In this document: one piece after another, positions 47,728 through 57,281 of the stretch | Position numbering within the stretch: the first letter of the stretch is position 1 | Layout of the letters: each line of letters starts with the position of its first letter | Source of the DNA: Acetobacter syzygii | GTDB taxonomy: Bacteria > Pseudomonadota > Alphaproteobacteria > Acetobacterales > Acetobacteraceae | NCBI RefSeq assembly: GCF_000964225.1 | Contig: NZ_BAMZ01000012.1 | Coordinates: forward strand, 1-64,000 | Direction of reading: 5' to 3' | DNA: 64,000 nucleotides | Made by a program: the position numbers and the translations under genes | The notes under the pieces: generated by a model | Told to the model about the DNA's origin: nothing | Database searches by the model: none | The model's input: the letters and a program-made list of their open reading frames with translations, nothing else

Positions 47728-47940
47728 ATGTATGTTCATCAGGTCGCACAAACTACTCAAGCAGATGCCTCAAACCGCTGGCGTGAGGCTGTTAGAGAAC
47801 GGTGGCGCGTTACCCTGTTAAGTGCATGGGAGCGGGATAGCGCACAAAACGTTGATGCGACAGAAGAGAAACCTCAGGCTTTTGTGTTTCTGCGCCCCAA
47901 AGTCCGCCTGTCTCGCAATCCTCTGCGGTGCAAATCATAA
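47728..47940 (+). CDS. Small basic protein, unknown function
   Basis: A 70-aa protein that I do not recognise. It starts MYVHQVAQTTQADASNRWREAV and is rich in Arg and Trp, ending RLSRNPLRCKS. The ATG at 47728 directly follows AGGAGGCGGGCA, a strong ribosome site, which argues that it is real. A longer in-frame start (47644) lacks such support. There is no signal peptide or membrane segment. It sits upstream of guaB, from which it is separated by 242 bases that contain short inverted repeats (AGGTC-GGGT-GACCT, GGGTTAACCC). Confidence 0.6.
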   Translation: MYVHQVAQTTQADASNRWREAVRERWRVTLLSAWERDSAQNVDATEEKPQAFVFLRPKVRLSRNPLRCKS

Positions 47941-48161
47941 TTTTATAGTAAGATGGCGACGAAAATTACAAACCATTGCAACTCCCCGTGCCCCAAGGAG
48001 TATGGTGCAATGCACGGCAAAAAACACTTTAATTTTTAAAACTATGGTAAATAATGGCCTTGGGCGCTTGCGTTTACCCGGGCAAAGTCATAAGAGGAAG
48101 CGCCAAAGGTCGGGTGACCTGCGGCAATGCTTTGCTTCTGGGTTAACCCACCACGTTGTAA

Positions 48162-49661
<1,500 letters not shown>

Positions 49662-49670
49662 TCTGTTTTT

Positions 49671-50969
49671 ATGACACCTACTGCCAGACTTGCCGCCAGC
49701 ATTGACCTGCTGACGGCTATGGAGGCGGCACCACGCAAACCTGCGGATGCCGTTGCCAACAGCTTTTTCAGAGAAAGACGCTATATTGGCGGCGGCGACC
49801 GGCGTGCCATTTCCGGTCTCGTGTGGGACATCATGCGCAACTGGCGCCGACTTGGGTGGTGGCTGGAGCAGAATGGAAGTGCTGCCAGCCCTCGAATGCT
49901 GGCGGGTGCCCAATTGGTTTTCGACCGTACCCCCATGGAAAAACTGTCGTCCATTTATGGTGGTGGCCGCTTTGCGGCAGGTGCCCTAAGCGAGCATGAG
50001 CAAAATGTTCTAACAGCTTTAGTGGGTAAAGAGCTGGATAGTGCAGATATGCCCCGCGCTGTTCAACTGGAGGTACCTGACTGGCTGCTGCCAAAACTGG
50101 AAGAAACATTTGGTTCTGATCTGGAAGCCGAAATAAAGGCGATGGCAGAACCTGCATCTTTGGATCTGCGCATTAACATGCTCCGGACCACCCGCTCGGA
50201 AGCCATGCACGCCTTGGCGCGTGAAGGATTACATGCGGAGGAAACAAAGCTTTCACCTTGGGGATTACGGCTGGAAGGCCGCCAGCCAGTGACTGCCAGC
50301 AAGCCATTCAGGGATGGTCTGGTCGAAATTCAGGATGAAGGCAGCCAGCTTGTGGCGGCAATGGCTGGTGTTGAACCAAGTATGCGCGTTCTGGATTATT
50401 GCGCAGGAGCCGGAGGGAAAACACTGGCACTTGCTATGATGATGGAGAACAAAGGGCATATTGTAGCCTGCGATGTCTCTGTTGTCCGCTTGGAAGGTGC
50501 CGTTAAAAGATTGCGCCGGGCAGGGGTGCATAATGTAGAACGCCACCTACTGACAGAAGGAGACAAATGGGCCAAGCGTCGCGCAGCTTCTTTTGACCGG
50601 GTGTTGGTCGATGCTCCATGTAGTGGTACAGGCACATGGCGGCGAAACCCGGATGCACGCTTCCGCACAACTCAGCTTGATCTGGAGGAGTTGTTGGTCA
50701 AACAGGCAGTTATTATGGATAGAGCCGCAGCGCTGGTTAAGCCCGGTGGACGCATGATCTACGCAACCTGCTCCTTGCTCAAGGCAGAGAATGCAGGACA
50801 GGTAGAGCTATTTTTATCCCGTCACCCTGACTTTAAACTTGTGTCTTCCAACTCTCCTGTTTTGCCAGAAGGCTTGAGAGAAAAAAGCATGATCAGCCTG
50901 ACGCCCGCCAAAGATGAGACAGATGGCTTTTTTGCTGCTGTTTTGGAGCGATTTTCCCCTGAAGGCTGA
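49671..50969 (+). CDS. RsmB/NOP family RNA m5C methyltransferase
   Basis: A 432-aa cytosolic methyltransferase of the Sun/RsmB family, which makes m5C in 16S rRNA (C967 in E. coli). An N-terminal NusB-like helical region (about 1-130) precedes the catalytic domain. SAM-binding motif I is VLDYCAGAGGKTLALA, motif IV LVDAPCSGTGTWRRNPD and motif VI IYATCSLLKAENAGQV, with the two catalytic cysteines in DAPC and ATCS. ATG at 49671 lies 9 bases after guaB stop, so the two form an operon. The precise target site is not proven. Confidence 0.93.
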   Translation: MTPTARLAASIDLLTAMEAAPRKPADAVANSFFRERRYIGGGDRRAISGLVWDIMRNWRRLGWWLEQNGSAASPRMLAGAQLVFDRTPMEKLSSIYGGGRFAAGALSEHEQNVLTALVGKELDSADMPRAVQLEVPDWLLPKLEETFGSDLEAEIKAMAEPASLDLRINMLRTTRSEAMHALAREGLHAEETKLSPWGLRLEGRQPVTASKPFRDGLVEIQDEGSQLVAAMAGVEPSMRVLDYCAGAGGKTLALAMMMENKGHIVACDVSVVRLEGAVKRLRRAGVHNVERHLLTEGDKWAKRRAASFDRVLVDAPCSGTGTWRRNPDARFRTTQLDLEELLVKQAVIMDRAAALVKPGGRMIYATCSLLKAENAGQVELFLSRHPDFKLVSSNSPVLPEGLREKSMISLTPAKDETDGFFAAVLERFSPEG

Positions 50970-51104
50970 GCGCTCTCAACAGCAAGAGTCATTTTAAAAC
51001 GTCTATTTTAAGGTCTATCTTGTCGGTTTGATGTATAATTGCCATGCCTTCGTGTTTCATGCATGGCAGGATATGGATCACATTTGACCAAAAGATAGGC
51101 CTTT

Positions 51105-52943
51105 ATGACCGATAGTGTAATTCTATTTGTCTTTTTTGTGCTGGGCGGCAGTATGCTTGCGCAATGGACGGCATGGCGCTTCAGGCTGCCCGCTATTGTG
51201 CTTCTGTTCTCTCTTGGATTGTTATACGGACCTGTGTTGCAGGTCATGCATCCATCGGAAATGATTGGCTCTGCCTTCCATCCCATGGTCTCGCTAGCTG
51301 TTGCGCTGATTGTGTTTGAAGGTGGCTTGGCCCTCGACTTCCGACAATTAAAGGAAGCCGGGGAGGGGGTTTTACGCTTAACTCTGGTCGCTCTTCCCAT
51401 CAATTTTCTGTTGGGTAGCCTTGCCGCTCATTTCATTGGAGGCATGGGGTGGGGGCCCGCTTTTTTGTTTGGGTCCATTGTTGTGGTAACCGGCCCTACT
51501 GTGGTGCTGCCACTTTTACGCCATGCCAAACTTAAACCACGTATTGCTGCTTTTTTACGATGGGAAGCCATTCTTAACGACCCAGTGGGTGCAATTTTAG
51601 CAACTTTGGTGCTCGAAGTGCTGCTAATGCGACCAGGGGAGGGATCTGGTACGGTTTTTGCTGCCATTGTACCTCATATGCTGGCCAGCGCAGCATTGAT
51701 GATCGGGTTTGGCATTGGCACTGCGTGGTGCGTCAGATGGCTGTGCGTACGTGATCTGTTGCCAGACGTTATGAAATTGCCGCTGTTCATTACTCTGGCT
51801 CTCATGCTGTACGTTATGGGTACGCTAAGCATGGATGGTGCCGGCCTTATTGCCTCTACCGTATTTGGCATGGGACTTGCCAATTTGCGTATTCCCGGAA
51901 TGGGGGAGCTTCAGCGCATGAAAGAAGCTCTGGTTGTTCTCATAGTATCTGTTCTGTTCGTACTTTTAGCAGCTGACTTACAGCGGCATGAGTTAACCAG
52001 TATCTCATGGGCTATCGCCGGGTTAACCTTGGCTGTTTTGTTTTTGGTTCGTCCTTTGGGAATATGGCTGGCAACCATCGGCTCCAGCCTTAGCTGGGCA
52101 GAACGTTTTTTTGTCGGCTGGATTGCACCTCGTGGCATTGTGGCAGCTGCCGTTGCCGGAATCGCAGGCGTGCGTTTGCAAGATGCAGGCTACCCCGGCG
52201 CAGGGTTGGTCATGCCCGCCGTTTTTGCCGTCATTGCATCGACTATGATTTTACACGGGTTTTCTCTGATCCCTCTGGGCCGCAAGCTGCATCTGACTCT
52301 GTCCAATCAGCCTGCATTGGCCATTGTGGGGGCAAGCAACTGGTCTAGCCAACTGGCACAGATTGTGCACGCGGTCGGCACTCCGGTGTTGCTGGTAGAC
52401 AGTTCTGCCCGAGATTTGGCAAATGCACAAAAAGCAGGGGTTCCTGTTTTGTGCACAGAAGTTCTTTCCGAGGAAGGAGCAGAAAGTCTGGAGGAACGCC
52501 CTGCAGACTACCTGATCGCGGCCACACCAGATGCAATTTATAATGGACTGGTCTGTGCCCATTTGGCGCCTCATTTTGGTCACCAGCGCGTTTATCAGGT
52601 CAGCCCCGGCATAGCCCGCCTTGACCAGTATCGTGGCCTCAGCCGTGAGGCACGCGGCAAACTGTTAGGTCAACCAGGGTGGAACTTCACCCTTTTGGAA
52701 ACACTGGTCGCTCAGGGATGGCGCTTTGTTGCAAAAGACATAACGGAAGAAAACAAAGACCGCCTTTTGCAGGAAAACAGCGACTTTCTGATTTTTTTAA
52801 TCATTCAGAAAGGAGCATCCATCACTGTTGTTTCTCTGGAAGAAGATGCATCCCCCCCCTTCTGGGCTGGTCTTGTGGCAATAGGTCTGATGCCTCCCTT
52901 ACCGAGCCATGCTGAATCTCAGGATGGTACTTCGTCATCATGA
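51105..52943 (+). CDS. CPA1/2-type cation:proton antiporter with C-terminal Rossmann/TrkA domain
   Basis: A 612-aa membrane antiporter. About 12 hydrophobic segments (to residue about 390) include LFGSIVVVTGPTVVLPLLRHAKL and LNDPVGAILATLVLEVLL with the ND-type ion site, and VGWIAPRGIVAAAVAGIAG. The cytosolic C-terminus (about 405-530) has a nucleotide-binding TrkA-like fold (LAIVGASNWSSQLAQI, LLVDSSARDLANAQKAGV). It resembles YcgO/NhaP2-type K+/H+ antiporters. Its 3' end overlaps the transpeptidase gene by 25 bases (convergent). A hairpin TGCCATGC/GCATGGCA at 51040-51068 lies upstream. Confidence 0.9.
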   Translation: MTDSVILFVFFVLGGSMLAQWTAWRFRLPAIVLLFSLGLLYGPVLQVMHPSEMIGSAFHPMVSLAVALIVFEGGLALDFRQLKEAGEGVLRLTLVALPINFLLGSLAAHFIGGMGWGPAFLFGSIVVVTGPTVVLPLLRHAKLKPRIAAFLRWEAILNDPVGAILATLVLEVLLMRPGEGSGTVFAAIVPHMLASAALMIGFGIGTAWCVRWLCVRDLLPDVMKLPLFITLALMLYVMGTLSMDGAGLIASTVFGMGLANLRIPGMGELQRMKEALVVLIVSVLFVLLAADLQRHELTSISWAIAGLTLAVLFLVRPLGIWLATIGSSLSWAERFFVGWIAPRGIVAAAVAGIAGVRLQDAGYPGAGLVMPAVFAVIASTMILHGFSLIPLGRKLHLTLSNQPALAIVGASNWSSQLAQIVHAVGTPVLLVDSSARDLANAQKAGVPVLCTEVLSEEGAESLEERPADYLIAATPDAIYNGLVCAHLAPHFGHQRVYQVSPGIARLDQYRGLSREARGKLLGQPGWNFTLLETLVAQGWRFVAKDITEENKDRLLQENSDFLIFLIIQKGASITVVSLEEDASPPFWAGLVAIGLMPPLPSHAESQDGTSSS

Positions 52944-53467
52944 ATAGTTATACTCGTTGCGCCCGATGCAAGAACTAACCGTAAATCTTGCTCGGTTAAG
53001 GCTACGCAGCCTTCTGTAGGTGTATGGTCCGGTCGCTGCAAGTGCATGAAAATGGCCGAACCACAACCCGGTTTCGCAGGCGCATCATTGTAACCAATTA
53101 CAACAATTATATTATAAAGGTCATCTTCCCTCCATAAGGCTTCATGTCGCGCTGGGTGAGGCCTAGTGATGAACTGGTTGTAGAGCGGGGCCCTCGGGTC
53201 ATCGCACCAACCATCGAGTGGGCGTAGCGGCTCCATGGGCAAAATACTTGCAGGGGGCATTACGCGGTCGGCTCGATAATACACTTTTCTGAGAGTATAT
53301 TGGCCAACAGGGGTACACATATCCCCCTCCCGTTTATGCCGTGTCATACCATTTTTACCGATAACAGCGGTCATTATTGTTTGCCCGCAATGCAGTTTTG
53401 CGTAGCTGCTACTGTCCGCTATGGGCCACACATGTATGATCATTTTTAACATCCTGCCTCTTTTCAT
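52919..53467 (-). CDS. L,D-transpeptidase (YkuD) family protein
   Basis: A 182-aa YkuD-domain protein. Around HLQRPDHTPTEGCVAL (about 150-166) it carries the conserved HX14-17[ST]xGC motif with nucleophilic Cys, although the usual SHGC reads TEGC here. YTLRKVYYRAD and INPTxP-like regions complete the fold. It could crosslink peptidoglycan or attach proteins to it, or belong to a non-canonical branch. No signal peptide is evident, which is unusual for a periplasmic enzyme; the start may be further upstream or the protein may be exported otherwise. Overlaps the antiporter 3' end. Confidence 0.85.
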   Translation of the reverse strand: MKRGRMLKMIIHVWPIADSSSYAKLHCGQTIMTAVIGKNGMTRHKREGDMCTPVGQYTLRKVYYRADRVMPPASILPMEPLRPLDGWCDDPRAPLYNQFITRPHPARHEALWREDDLYNIIVVIGYNDAPAKPGCGSAIFMHLQRPDHTPTEGCVALTEQDLRLVLASGATSITIHDDEVPS

Positions 53468-53589
53468 GGCCTGCCATGCGGCTCACGTATCATGTCGGTT
53501 CTTACGTTGCGTGAAGATTCGTGGCACGGTAGCAAAAGAATAGGTCAGGCAGCCATTTACTGAAGGCTGACACAAGGAGATGGAACCAC

Positions 53590-54297
53590 ATGACGGGTGC
53601 ACGCCCCATTTTGGTTGTTGACGACGATCAGGTCATCCGCCGCGCTTTAACAGAGCAGTTGCAGGTTGATGGCGAATTTCTGGTTCTGGAAGCCGCGACA
53701 CTTGCAGAAGCTCGTGAAAAAATGAAGGGGCCGGATGCCCGGTGTGATGCCATCCTGCTCGATGTAACATTGCCAGATGGTGATGGACGGGACTTTTGCG
53801 CAGAACTCCGTAAGGAGGGGCTACGTATGCCTGTCATCATGCTGACAGGTTCTGACGATGAAGCAGATATTGTGCGCGGCCTAGATGCTGGTGCCAACGA
53901 TTATGTTGCCAAACCCTTCCGTATTGCTGAACTTCTGGCGCGGCTACGAGCACAACTTCGGCTGTTTGAAAATAGCGAAGACGCGGTCTTTTCAATTGGG
54001 CCATATACCTTCCGCCCTTCCGCCAAACTCCTGCTGGAACCAGTCAAGAACCGCCGTATCCGTCTGACGGAAAAAGAAACCGCCATTCTAAAGTTCCTCT
54101 ACCGTGCGGGTACACGCCCTGTGCCACGGCAGGTTCTCCTGAATGAGGTCTGGGGATATAATGCGGCGGTTACGACTCATACGCTGGAAACACATATTTA
54201 CCGCCTCCGGCAAAAAATTGAACCAGATCCGGCTCATGCTTCTCTACTGGTAACAGAAGGGGGCGGTTATAGGCTTAACCCTGAAGTTATGGCCTGA
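53590..54297 (+). CDS. OmpR/PhoB-type response regulator
   Basis: A 235-aa two-component regulator. The receiver domain (about 5-115) has acidic residues in VVDDDQ, the phosphoacceptor Asp in ILLDVTLPDGDG, a Thr in MLTGSDD and the Lys in VAKPF. The C-terminal winged helix (about 140-230) includes RLTEKETAILKFL, LLNEVWGYNAAVTTHTLETHIYRLRQKIEPD and GGGYRLNP. The gene has no histidine kinase next to it, so it is an orphan or is paired with a kinase elsewhere. It begins 123 bases after the divergent transpeptidase, and its ATG has an AAGGAGATG site. Confidence 0.93.
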   Translation: MTGARPILVVDDDQVIRRALTEQLQVDGEFLVLEAATLAEAREKMKGPDARCDAILLDVTLPDGDGRDFCAELRKEGLRMPVIMLTGSDDEADIVRGLDAGANDYVAKPFRIAELLARLRAQLRLFENSEDAVFSIGPYTFRPSAKLLLEPVKNRRIRLTEKETAILKFLYRAGTRPVPRQVLLNEVWGYNAAVTTHTLETHIYRLRQKIEPDPAHASLLVTEGGGYRLNPEVMA

Positions 54298-54314
54298 ATC
54301 CCAACCATAGTCCT

Positions 54315-54361
54315 CTCTCCTGCTGTGTCGCATCATATTATATGGCAACAAAGCAGGAGAG
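54315..54361. terminator. Hairpin between the response regulator and DUF1275 genes
   Basis: CTCTCCTGCT (54315-54324) and AGCAGGAGAG (54352-54361) are a perfect 10-bp inverted repeat with a 27-base loop, between two convergent genes. There is no strong T-run, so it is a candidate bidirectional terminator. Confidence 0.5.
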
Positions 54362-54387
54362 CATATACAATACCAATTATCGTGATC

Positions 54388-55119
54388 TCAATTTTTCCTA
54401 GAAAACCATGCTGTCGCGTTAGTAATTGAACCCAAGATTGCGCTACCTGCCAATAAACTGGCGGTTATAAGAAAAAAATAAGTTGGTCGGTCATGGTAAA
54501 CAAACGCGCCAATTACACCACCGACCACAAAACTGCCGATAATCTGTAAATGTAACCACAGACGCTGTTTGATGGAGTAGCGATGTTCGTTGCTTACATT
54601 GTATCGCCATGAATCGAGTAAATCAGCAATTTCTATTCCGAGATCGGTCATCATACCGGTAATATGTGTGGTTCTTACAACCGACCCCGATATCCGAGTA
54701 ACAGTGGCATTCTGTAAGCCCATAAGAAAAGCAAGAGTGAGTGCAGGAAAAAAACTAGCTTGATCAAATCCTCTAATCGCATTGACCAGCCCCATAAGCG
54801 CCAATAAACCGGCTTCCAACAAAATACTAAAGACGTACTTTGCGGGCCAACGCTGCCTGTGACCGATATTGACCAAAATGGTGCATATAACGGCCCCCAG
54901 CACAAAGCTTCCCCCCAATTCTAATGCGCGCAGCCCTTCCTGCAGTGCTCCTTTTTGTAAATTAAGAGCCAAAGCTGAAGCGTTGCCAGTCATATTGGCA
55001 CAATAGTACCCAAATTCCATAAAACCCGCGACATTTATAGCCCCGGCGATCATAGCCAATGAACTGCCAAGCCTGCGGTTCATAACGAAATTACGTTTTT
55101 CCAGCTCCTGAAAGAGCAT
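54388..55119 (-). CDS. DUF1275 (YoaK) family membrane protein
   Basis: A 243-aa membrane protein with about six hydrophobic segments and the YoaK-family pattern: AMIAGAINVAGFMEFGYYCANMTGNASALALNLQKG, then LMGLQNATVTRISGSVVRTTHITGMMTDLGIEIADLL. The GNTxx and TTHxTGxxTDLG segments are the family's most conserved parts. The transported substrate or function is unknown. It stands alone on the minus strand; a tRNA-Val gene lies upstream. Confidence 0.9.
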   Translation of the reverse strand: MLFQELEKRNFVMNRRLGSSLAMIAGAINVAGFMEFGYYCANMTGNASALALNLQKGALQEGLRALELGGSFVLGAVICTILVNIGHRQRWPAKYVFSILLEAGLLALMGLVNAIRGFDQASFFPALTLAFLMGLQNATVTRISGSVVRTTHITGMMTDLGIEIADLLDSWRYNVSNEHRYSIKQRLWLHLQIIGSFVVGGVIGAFVYHDRPTYFFLITASLLAGSAILGSITNATAWFSRKN

Positions 55120-55241
55120 CGTTTCTCCCAGTTCATTCCTTCAGTAAACTCTGACTGCAAAAATATTGATTTTTTTGACTTTAATAGCAAATCCTCTCTT
55201 GCCAAAATGTACAGGATAGATGTATCTACCCCTCACAAACC

Positions 55242-55316
55242 GGGTGCGTAGCTCAGCGGTAGAGCATCGCCTTCACACGGCGGGGGTCACAGGTTCAATC
55301 CCTGTCGCACCCACCA
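55242..55316 (+). tRNA. tRNA-Val (anticodon CAC)
   Basis: The acceptor stem GGGTGCG pairs with CGCACCC; the D-arm GCTC...GAGC, the T-arm CACAGGTTCAATCCCTGT and an encoded CCA end are complete. The anticodon loop TTCACAC gives CAC. The 75-base cloverleaf is intact. Confidence 0.97.
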
Positions 55317-55420
55317 CGGTTTGCCCCAGTTTTCTGCGGGTTACAGAAAACAATCCACAAAATAATAAGCAACCTATCGGTCCATATCGAGCCATATTAA
55401 ACCACATTAATCCGTGCCAT

Positions 55421-55577
55421 TTTTTGATTGACTTTAAGTGCTGGGTTCTCATTATGTTTCCGTCTGGGAGGAAAGCAAATGAATGCCCGCTATGCGGGAG
55501 ATCGCACAACTAGTTTTGCCAGCCCGGCATCCAATGCCGTTGAAGGACCGATTGATCTTTCCAGACTCTGGACCTAA
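55421..55577 (+). repeat. Direct repeat copy A (about 155 bp) carrying a truncated ORF
   Basis: The stretch is repeated imperfectly at 56624-56777. It contains an ORF (55479-55577, 32 aa) starting after GGGAGGAAAGC that reads MNARYAGDRTTSFASP and ends SRLWT with a TAA at the junction with an IS remnant. The ending GPIDLSRLWT is reminiscent of Hpt-domain proteins, so it may be the beginning of a disrupted gene. This identity is a guess. Confidence 0.5.
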
Positions 55578-55586
55578 GGTCAGGAC

Positions 55587-55866
55587 TCATTCTTTAAGAT
55601 AGAAGATGAAGCTTGCTGCGATGTGGATTGCGGACATGAATGTATGAGCGCAGCGATCGCATCGTGTTGCCACCTGTCGCCGGTGACCTTTCTTCGGTTT
55701 CGTCGGGGAGAGCTAGCAGCTGCGCGCCTACATCTTTGAAGTTACTGACCCGCTGTCAGATACAGACGAACAGACCGAGACTGACCATCACACACATGTG
55801 CTTTTAAGTTCAGGCCATCTTTTGTCCATCCGATATGGCGGTGGTCATACAATAGTCTCCGCCCAA
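55587..55866 (-). pseudogene. Degenerate IS5-family transposase remnant
   Basis: Reading the minus strand backward from the stop at 55587-55589 gives a typical IS5-family C-terminus (RRQVATRCDRCAHTFMSAIHIAASFIF). Further upstream, in shifted frames, come SNFKDVGAQLLALPD and GWTKDGLNLKAH, which match internal segments of these DDE transposases. Frame changes and an internal deletion, together with the missing N-terminus, show that it is inactive. The junction with the neighbouring ORF falls at CTAA, compatible with a YTAR insertion site. A second decayed copy of the same end lies at 56541-56604. Confidence 0.75.
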
Positions 55867-56001
55867 TCCGCAATGTGCCTATATCTCATGTAGAGATGAG
55901 CATTGGGAGACCATATCGAAGCACTCGAAAGTGAATTCCCTTCTAGAACCGCCTCTTGATTTTCAACAATTGCCGTCTCATAATAGAAAAGAGTATCATA
56001 T

Positions 56002-56409
56002 ATGAGGTTTTCAACTATGAAAATTAGTGGCTATACAAACATCACATATGATCTACCTGACAACGGTTCCAGAGCTAAAAATACCCCATCTCTTGCTCTG
56101 GATTTTAGTAACATGACCCCTCAGGAAATGGAATCTGCAAGAATAGAATTGGGGAATGAAGGAAAAATCTCCCTCCATCAAAGTACAGAAATGGCTTTAA
56201 TGGATGGTTATGCGCTTATAGGTGTTAATGGTGGAAAACAGGTTGCTGGATCAACAAATATGTATTCAATGATTGATTCACTTCTGGATTATGCAGAAAA
56301 ATATAGCACTATCAATGCCAAAGATAACATTGATTCTCTCAAAGCTCTGAGAGAAACTCTTGAGCAAAATGATGTGAATTACTCTCAGAATCGGTCTATA
56401 GTTGTATAA
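56002..56409 (+). CDS. Orphan 135-aa protein, unknown function
   Basis: I do not recognise this protein. It starts with MRFSTMKISGYTNITYDLPDN, and a second ATG (56017) begins MKISGY. A hydrophilic, probably helical C-terminal half includes MIDSLLDYAEKYS and DSLKALRETLEQND. There is no signal peptide or membrane segment. It lies in an AT-rich island between two tRNA genes and two IS remnants, and its codon use is AT-richer than its neighbours, which suggests acquired DNA. Coding status rests on the intact 408-base frame only; the ribosome site is weak. Confidence 0.5.
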   Translation: MRFSTMKISGYTNITYDLPDNGSRAKNTPSLALDFSNMTPQEMESARIELGNEGKISLHQSTEMALMDGYALIGVNGGKQVAGSTNMYSMIDSLLDYAEKYSTINAKDNIDSLKALRETLEQNDVNYSQNRSIVV

Positions 56410-56540
56410 ATTGTGGCAGACAGCAGGATTATCCGCTAAAAAACTTTCCAAACATTAAATGATTATCATATTTATTTTAAAATAATTTGTGGATATATTT
56501 AAAAATACAAACATTCCAAATGACGAGTTCAAAAAATCTC

Positions 56541-56604
56541 TAGGCTCAGGGCACATCCTTTAAGACAAAAGATGAAGGTATGAGCGCATCGGTCATATCG
56601 GGCC
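56541..56604 (-). pseudogene. Second decayed IS5-family end
   Basis: The stretch CAGGGCACATCCTTTAAGAC and the following bases align with the transposase 3' end at 55581-55650 (CAGGACTCATTCTTTAAGAT), with a deletion of about 30 bases before GTATGAGCGCA. It is in the same orientation as the first copy and too short to code. Confidence 0.6.
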
Positions 56605-56623
56605 GTGCAAAGTTCGTACACCC

Positions 56624-56777
56624 TTTTTTAAATTGATTTTGAGTGCTGCGTTCTCATTATGTTTCTGTTGGGAGCAAATGAATGCACACTATGCGGGAAA
56701 TCGCATAACTGGCTTTGCCAGCCCGGTATCCGATGCAGTTGAGGGGGGCGATTGATCTTTCCCAGCCTCCGAACCTG
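56624..56777 (+). repeat. Direct repeat copy B with frame-shifted short ORF
   Basis: An imperfect copy of 55421-55577. Its ORF (56678-56755, 25 aa) begins MNAHYAGNRITGFASP, but a single-base insertion in a GGGGGG run moves it out of frame and it stops early. The rest of the gap 56410-56918 shows no gene. Confidence 0.55.
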
Positions 56778-56918
56778 AAAAACTCCAGCGGCCGTGTTCA
56801 AGGCTTTCCAGAGTATCTCTTGGTTTTCCTTACCGTATATGGCTTTTCAGAAAGCATGATTGCGTGTAAGATAGATGTCTGACGCTTTCTTCATAATAGT
56901 AGAATGCTCAATTAGTGT

Positions 56919-56995
56919 GCGCTGGTAGCTCAGTTGGTTAGAGCGGGCCGCTCATAACGGCTTGGTCGCGGGTTCAAGTCCTGCCCGGCGCACCA
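56919..56995 (+). tRNA. tRNA with CAT anticodon (probably tRNA-Ile2, possibly elongator Met)
   Basis: A 77-base cloverleaf: acceptor GCGCTGG/CCGGCGC, D-arm GCTC...GAGC, anticodon stem GGCCG/CGGCT, loop CTCATAA (anticodon CAT), T-arm GCGGG/CCTGC and encoded CCA. The anticodon arm followed by TGGTCGC resembles the E. coli tRNA-Ile2 that is modified to lysidine, so Ile2 is the better guess; CAT alone cannot separate it from Met. Confidence 0.95.
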
Positions 56996-57281
56996 TTTTC
57001 CCCTTAATCATTAAAACGAATGAGACACTCACTATGACGACGAGCTGATTCGGCTTGTCGCCTAGATATTGGTCCGTGTCGTTTCCATTCCCACGCCATC
57101 TGTCTCATATCTGAAACAGGTTAGGTTTTTTGCTACAAACATATGTGAGAAAGCTTGTTTCAACTGTGGCAATTTCTGGGTGGTTCCTGTTCATCAGACA
57201 AAATTGGCTATGGGCAGAGTGTGCTTTACCAGTCTTACGCAATGTTCTGGCCGACTGAACACATTCAGAGAGAAACACAAC

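Noticed and set aside
55479-55577. Assignment of the short ORF as an intact small protein
   Set aside because: It runs into an IS remnant and its repeat copy is frame-shifted, so it is better read as the start of a broken gene.
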